Below are positions 5,670 through 6,716 of a DNA stretch of 6,716 nucleotides, piece after piece. The DNA is taken from assembly GCA_002780705.1 (NCBI GenBank), contig PEUP01000054.1:1-6716 (forward strand), in the 5' to 3' direction. The notes below the pieces were generated by a model. It did not search any database, was not told where the DNA came from, and saw only the letters and a list, made by a program, of their open reading frames with translations. This DNA comes from Elusimicrobia bacterium CG03_land_8_20_14_0_80_50_18. Lineage in GTDB: Bacteria > CG03. The translations under genes and the position numbers were made by a program. Positions within the stretch are counted from its first letter, which is position 1, and each line of letters opens with the position of its first letter.

Positions 5670-6716
5670 CTCGGAGAAAACTTTTCGCGGCGGGCAGAGA
5701 CAGGTGCTCTATCTGCTGGAGGGGCTTAATGGCAGGGGCGTTGAGAATTTTTTATTCTGCCCCCGCAAATCCCCGCTTTTTGAAAGGGCGGGGACGGTCA
5801 ATAAAATTGCCGCGCCCATGCTCGGGGAATTTGATATTTTTTCAGCGTTTAAAATATCAGGACACATCAACAGGGAAAAGCCCGACATAATTCATTGCCA
5901 CAGCGCCCACGCTCTTGCCGTCGGACTGCTCGCGAAAAAGCTGTCTTCTTTCAAACCCGCGCTGGTTGCCGCCCGGAGGGTGGATTTTCATATAAGATGT
6001 TTAAAAAAATATCAGCGCGCGGACAGGATAATAACGGTTTCAAAAGCAATAAAGCAAATTTTAATATCGGACGGGATCGATGAGTCTAACATAGATGTTG
6101 TTTATTCGGGAATCAAAGACGATATTTTCAGCGGATTGAGCGGTGAATATTTGTATAAAGATTTGGGAATTCACAAAGAAGATTTAGTTATCGGCAATGT
6201 GGCGGCGCTGACCGAACAGAAAGACCATATCACTTTGTTAAAAGCGGCGGAAATTGTGGTCAGGGATCATCCGAATGCCAAATTCATAATTGTCGGCAGC
6301 GGCAAACTTATGGAGGTGTTAAAGACTTTTGTTTTAGAAAAGGGGTTGAAAAATAATATCATTTTAACCGGTTTCAGGAAAGATGTCATGAATTTTTATA
6401 AAATATTTGACATATTCGCTATTTCTTCCAAATGGGAAGGGTTGGGAACTTCTATCTTAGATGCCATGTTGTCCGGTATCGCCGTCACCGCGACCTGCGC
6501 AGGGGGCATTCCTGAAATAATAGAAGACGGCAGTAACGGACTGATATCCGACACGGGTGATTTCAGAGGATTGGCCGCGAAGATCATCGTGCTCATTAAA
6601 AATGGAGATTTAAGAAAGAGAATCTCGGCTGCGGGAATTGAAACGGCGAAAAAATTCAACATTGTAAAAACCGTTGGAGGCACCCTCGCCGTTTACGAAA
6701 AAATTTTAAATGAAAG
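5650..6716 (+). CDS. GT4-family (GT-B fold) glycosyltransferase, 3' end beyond the window
   Basis: The frame is open from the ATG at 5650 to the window edge (355 codons plus two bases, no stop). GT4 enzymes of this type run about 360-380 residues, so little is missing. The start FHIDSEKTFRGGQRQVLYLL is typical of a GT4 group with the glycine loop RGGQRQ (13-18). Further motifs are DIIHCHSAHALAVG (His82, His84, His87), ARRVDFHIR, ADRIITVSKAIKQIL, VVYSGI, and the C-terminal donor-binding domain with IVGSGKL, WEGLGTSILDAM and AGGIPEIIEDGSNGL. The nucleotide-sugar motif is E-x7-D (Glu263, Asp271) instead of E-x7-E, a variant I recall in this group. It should transfer a sugar from an activated donor at the cytoplasmic membrane face, probably for LPS or another surface glycan; sugar and acceptor cannot be told. 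It overlaps the kinase by 20 bases; GAGGAG at 5631-5636 is a distant ribosome-binding site. Base composition changes sharply from codon 118. Confidence 0.9.
   Translation, partial: MKVFHIDSEKTFRGGQRQVLYLLEGLNGRGVENFLFCPRKSPLFERAGTVNKIAAPMLGEFDIFSAFKISGHINREKPDIIHCHSAHALAVGLLAKKLSSFKPALVAARRVDFHIRCLKKYQRADRIITVSKAIKQILISDGIDESNIDVVYSGIKDDIFSGLSGEYLYKDLGIHKEDLVIGNVAALTEQKDHITLLKAAEIVVRDHPNAKFIIVGSGKLMEVLKTFVLEKGLKNNIILTGFRKDVMNFYKIFDIFAISSKWEGLGTSILDAMLSGIAVTATCAGGIPEIIEDGSNGLISDTGDFRGLAAKIIVLIKNGDLRKRISAAGIETAKKFNIVKTVGGTLAVYEKILNE
6001..6480 (+). other. Low-GC, TTA/TTG-rich block inside the glycosyltransferase
   Basis: By hand count GC is about 51% in 5701-6000, about 37-38% in 6001-6480 and about 46% in 6481-6716. 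Leucine codons change with it: 1 of 12 are TTA/TTG before 6001, 15 of 17 inside the block and 3 of 6 after it. The reading frame and family motifs remain continuous. The block may mark recombination with a diverged homologue, or a join between two strains in a metagenome assembly. Confidence 0.7.

Noticed and set aside
5666..6083. Two short + strand frames inside the glycosyltransferase
   Set aside because: They are out-of-frame shadows rich in Arg, Ser and Pro. The continuous GT4 frame from 5650 accounts for the sequence.
6396..6683. 95-codon antisense frame opposite the glycosyltransferase 3' region
   Set aside because: The sense strand carries the donor-binding motifs, and the antisense product has no recognisable features.

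Overview
The window holds seven tightly packed genes, all on the + strand. It reads as one transcription unit or two coupled ones. In order they are gatC, gatA and gatB (the three subunits of the tRNA-dependent amidotransferase), two stand-alone receiver-domain response regulators, a membrane histidine kinase with a double-Cache-like sensor, and a GT4-family glycosyltransferase that runs off the right edge. No rRNA, tRNA, mobile element or CRISPR array was seen. No intergenic gap exceeds 41 bases.

Region by region: gatC (34-312) overlaps gatA (309-1655) in an ATGA junction. gatA overlaps gatB (1648-3081, GTG start) by 8 bases. Only 5 bases separate gatB from the first response regulator (3087-3440). 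A 41-base gap with a small GC hairpin and a strong Shine-Dalgarno precedes the second regulator (3482-3844), and 25 bases separate that from the kinase (3870-5669). The kinase overlaps the glycosyltransferase (5650 to the window end) by 20 bases.

How they work together: GatCAB converts Glu-tRNA(Gln) and/or Asp-tRNA(Asn) into the correctly charged tRNA, so the host probably lacks GlnRS and/or AsnRS. The kinase has no receiver of its own, and the two regulators have no output domain. The natural inference is that the kinase senses a periplasmic or extracellular cue and phosphorylates one or both regulators, which then act through protein contacts or a further phosphorelay. The glycosyltransferase probably belongs to a surface-glycan locus continuing to the right. 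No functional link between tRNA amidation and the signalling genes is visible beyond their packing.

Organism: a bacterium, with roughly 50% GC, frequent ATA (Ile) and AGG (Arg) codons and good Shine-Dalgarno sites. The style suggests an uncultured lineage such as Omnitrophota or Elusimicrobiota, but this is an impression and not shown by the sequence.

The gene families are all known, and I found no clear new biological system. The most notable points are a sharp composition and codon shift inside the glycosyltransferase, a GatA that genuinely lacks the usual N-terminal helix, and the close joining of gatCAB to a two-regulator/kinase module.
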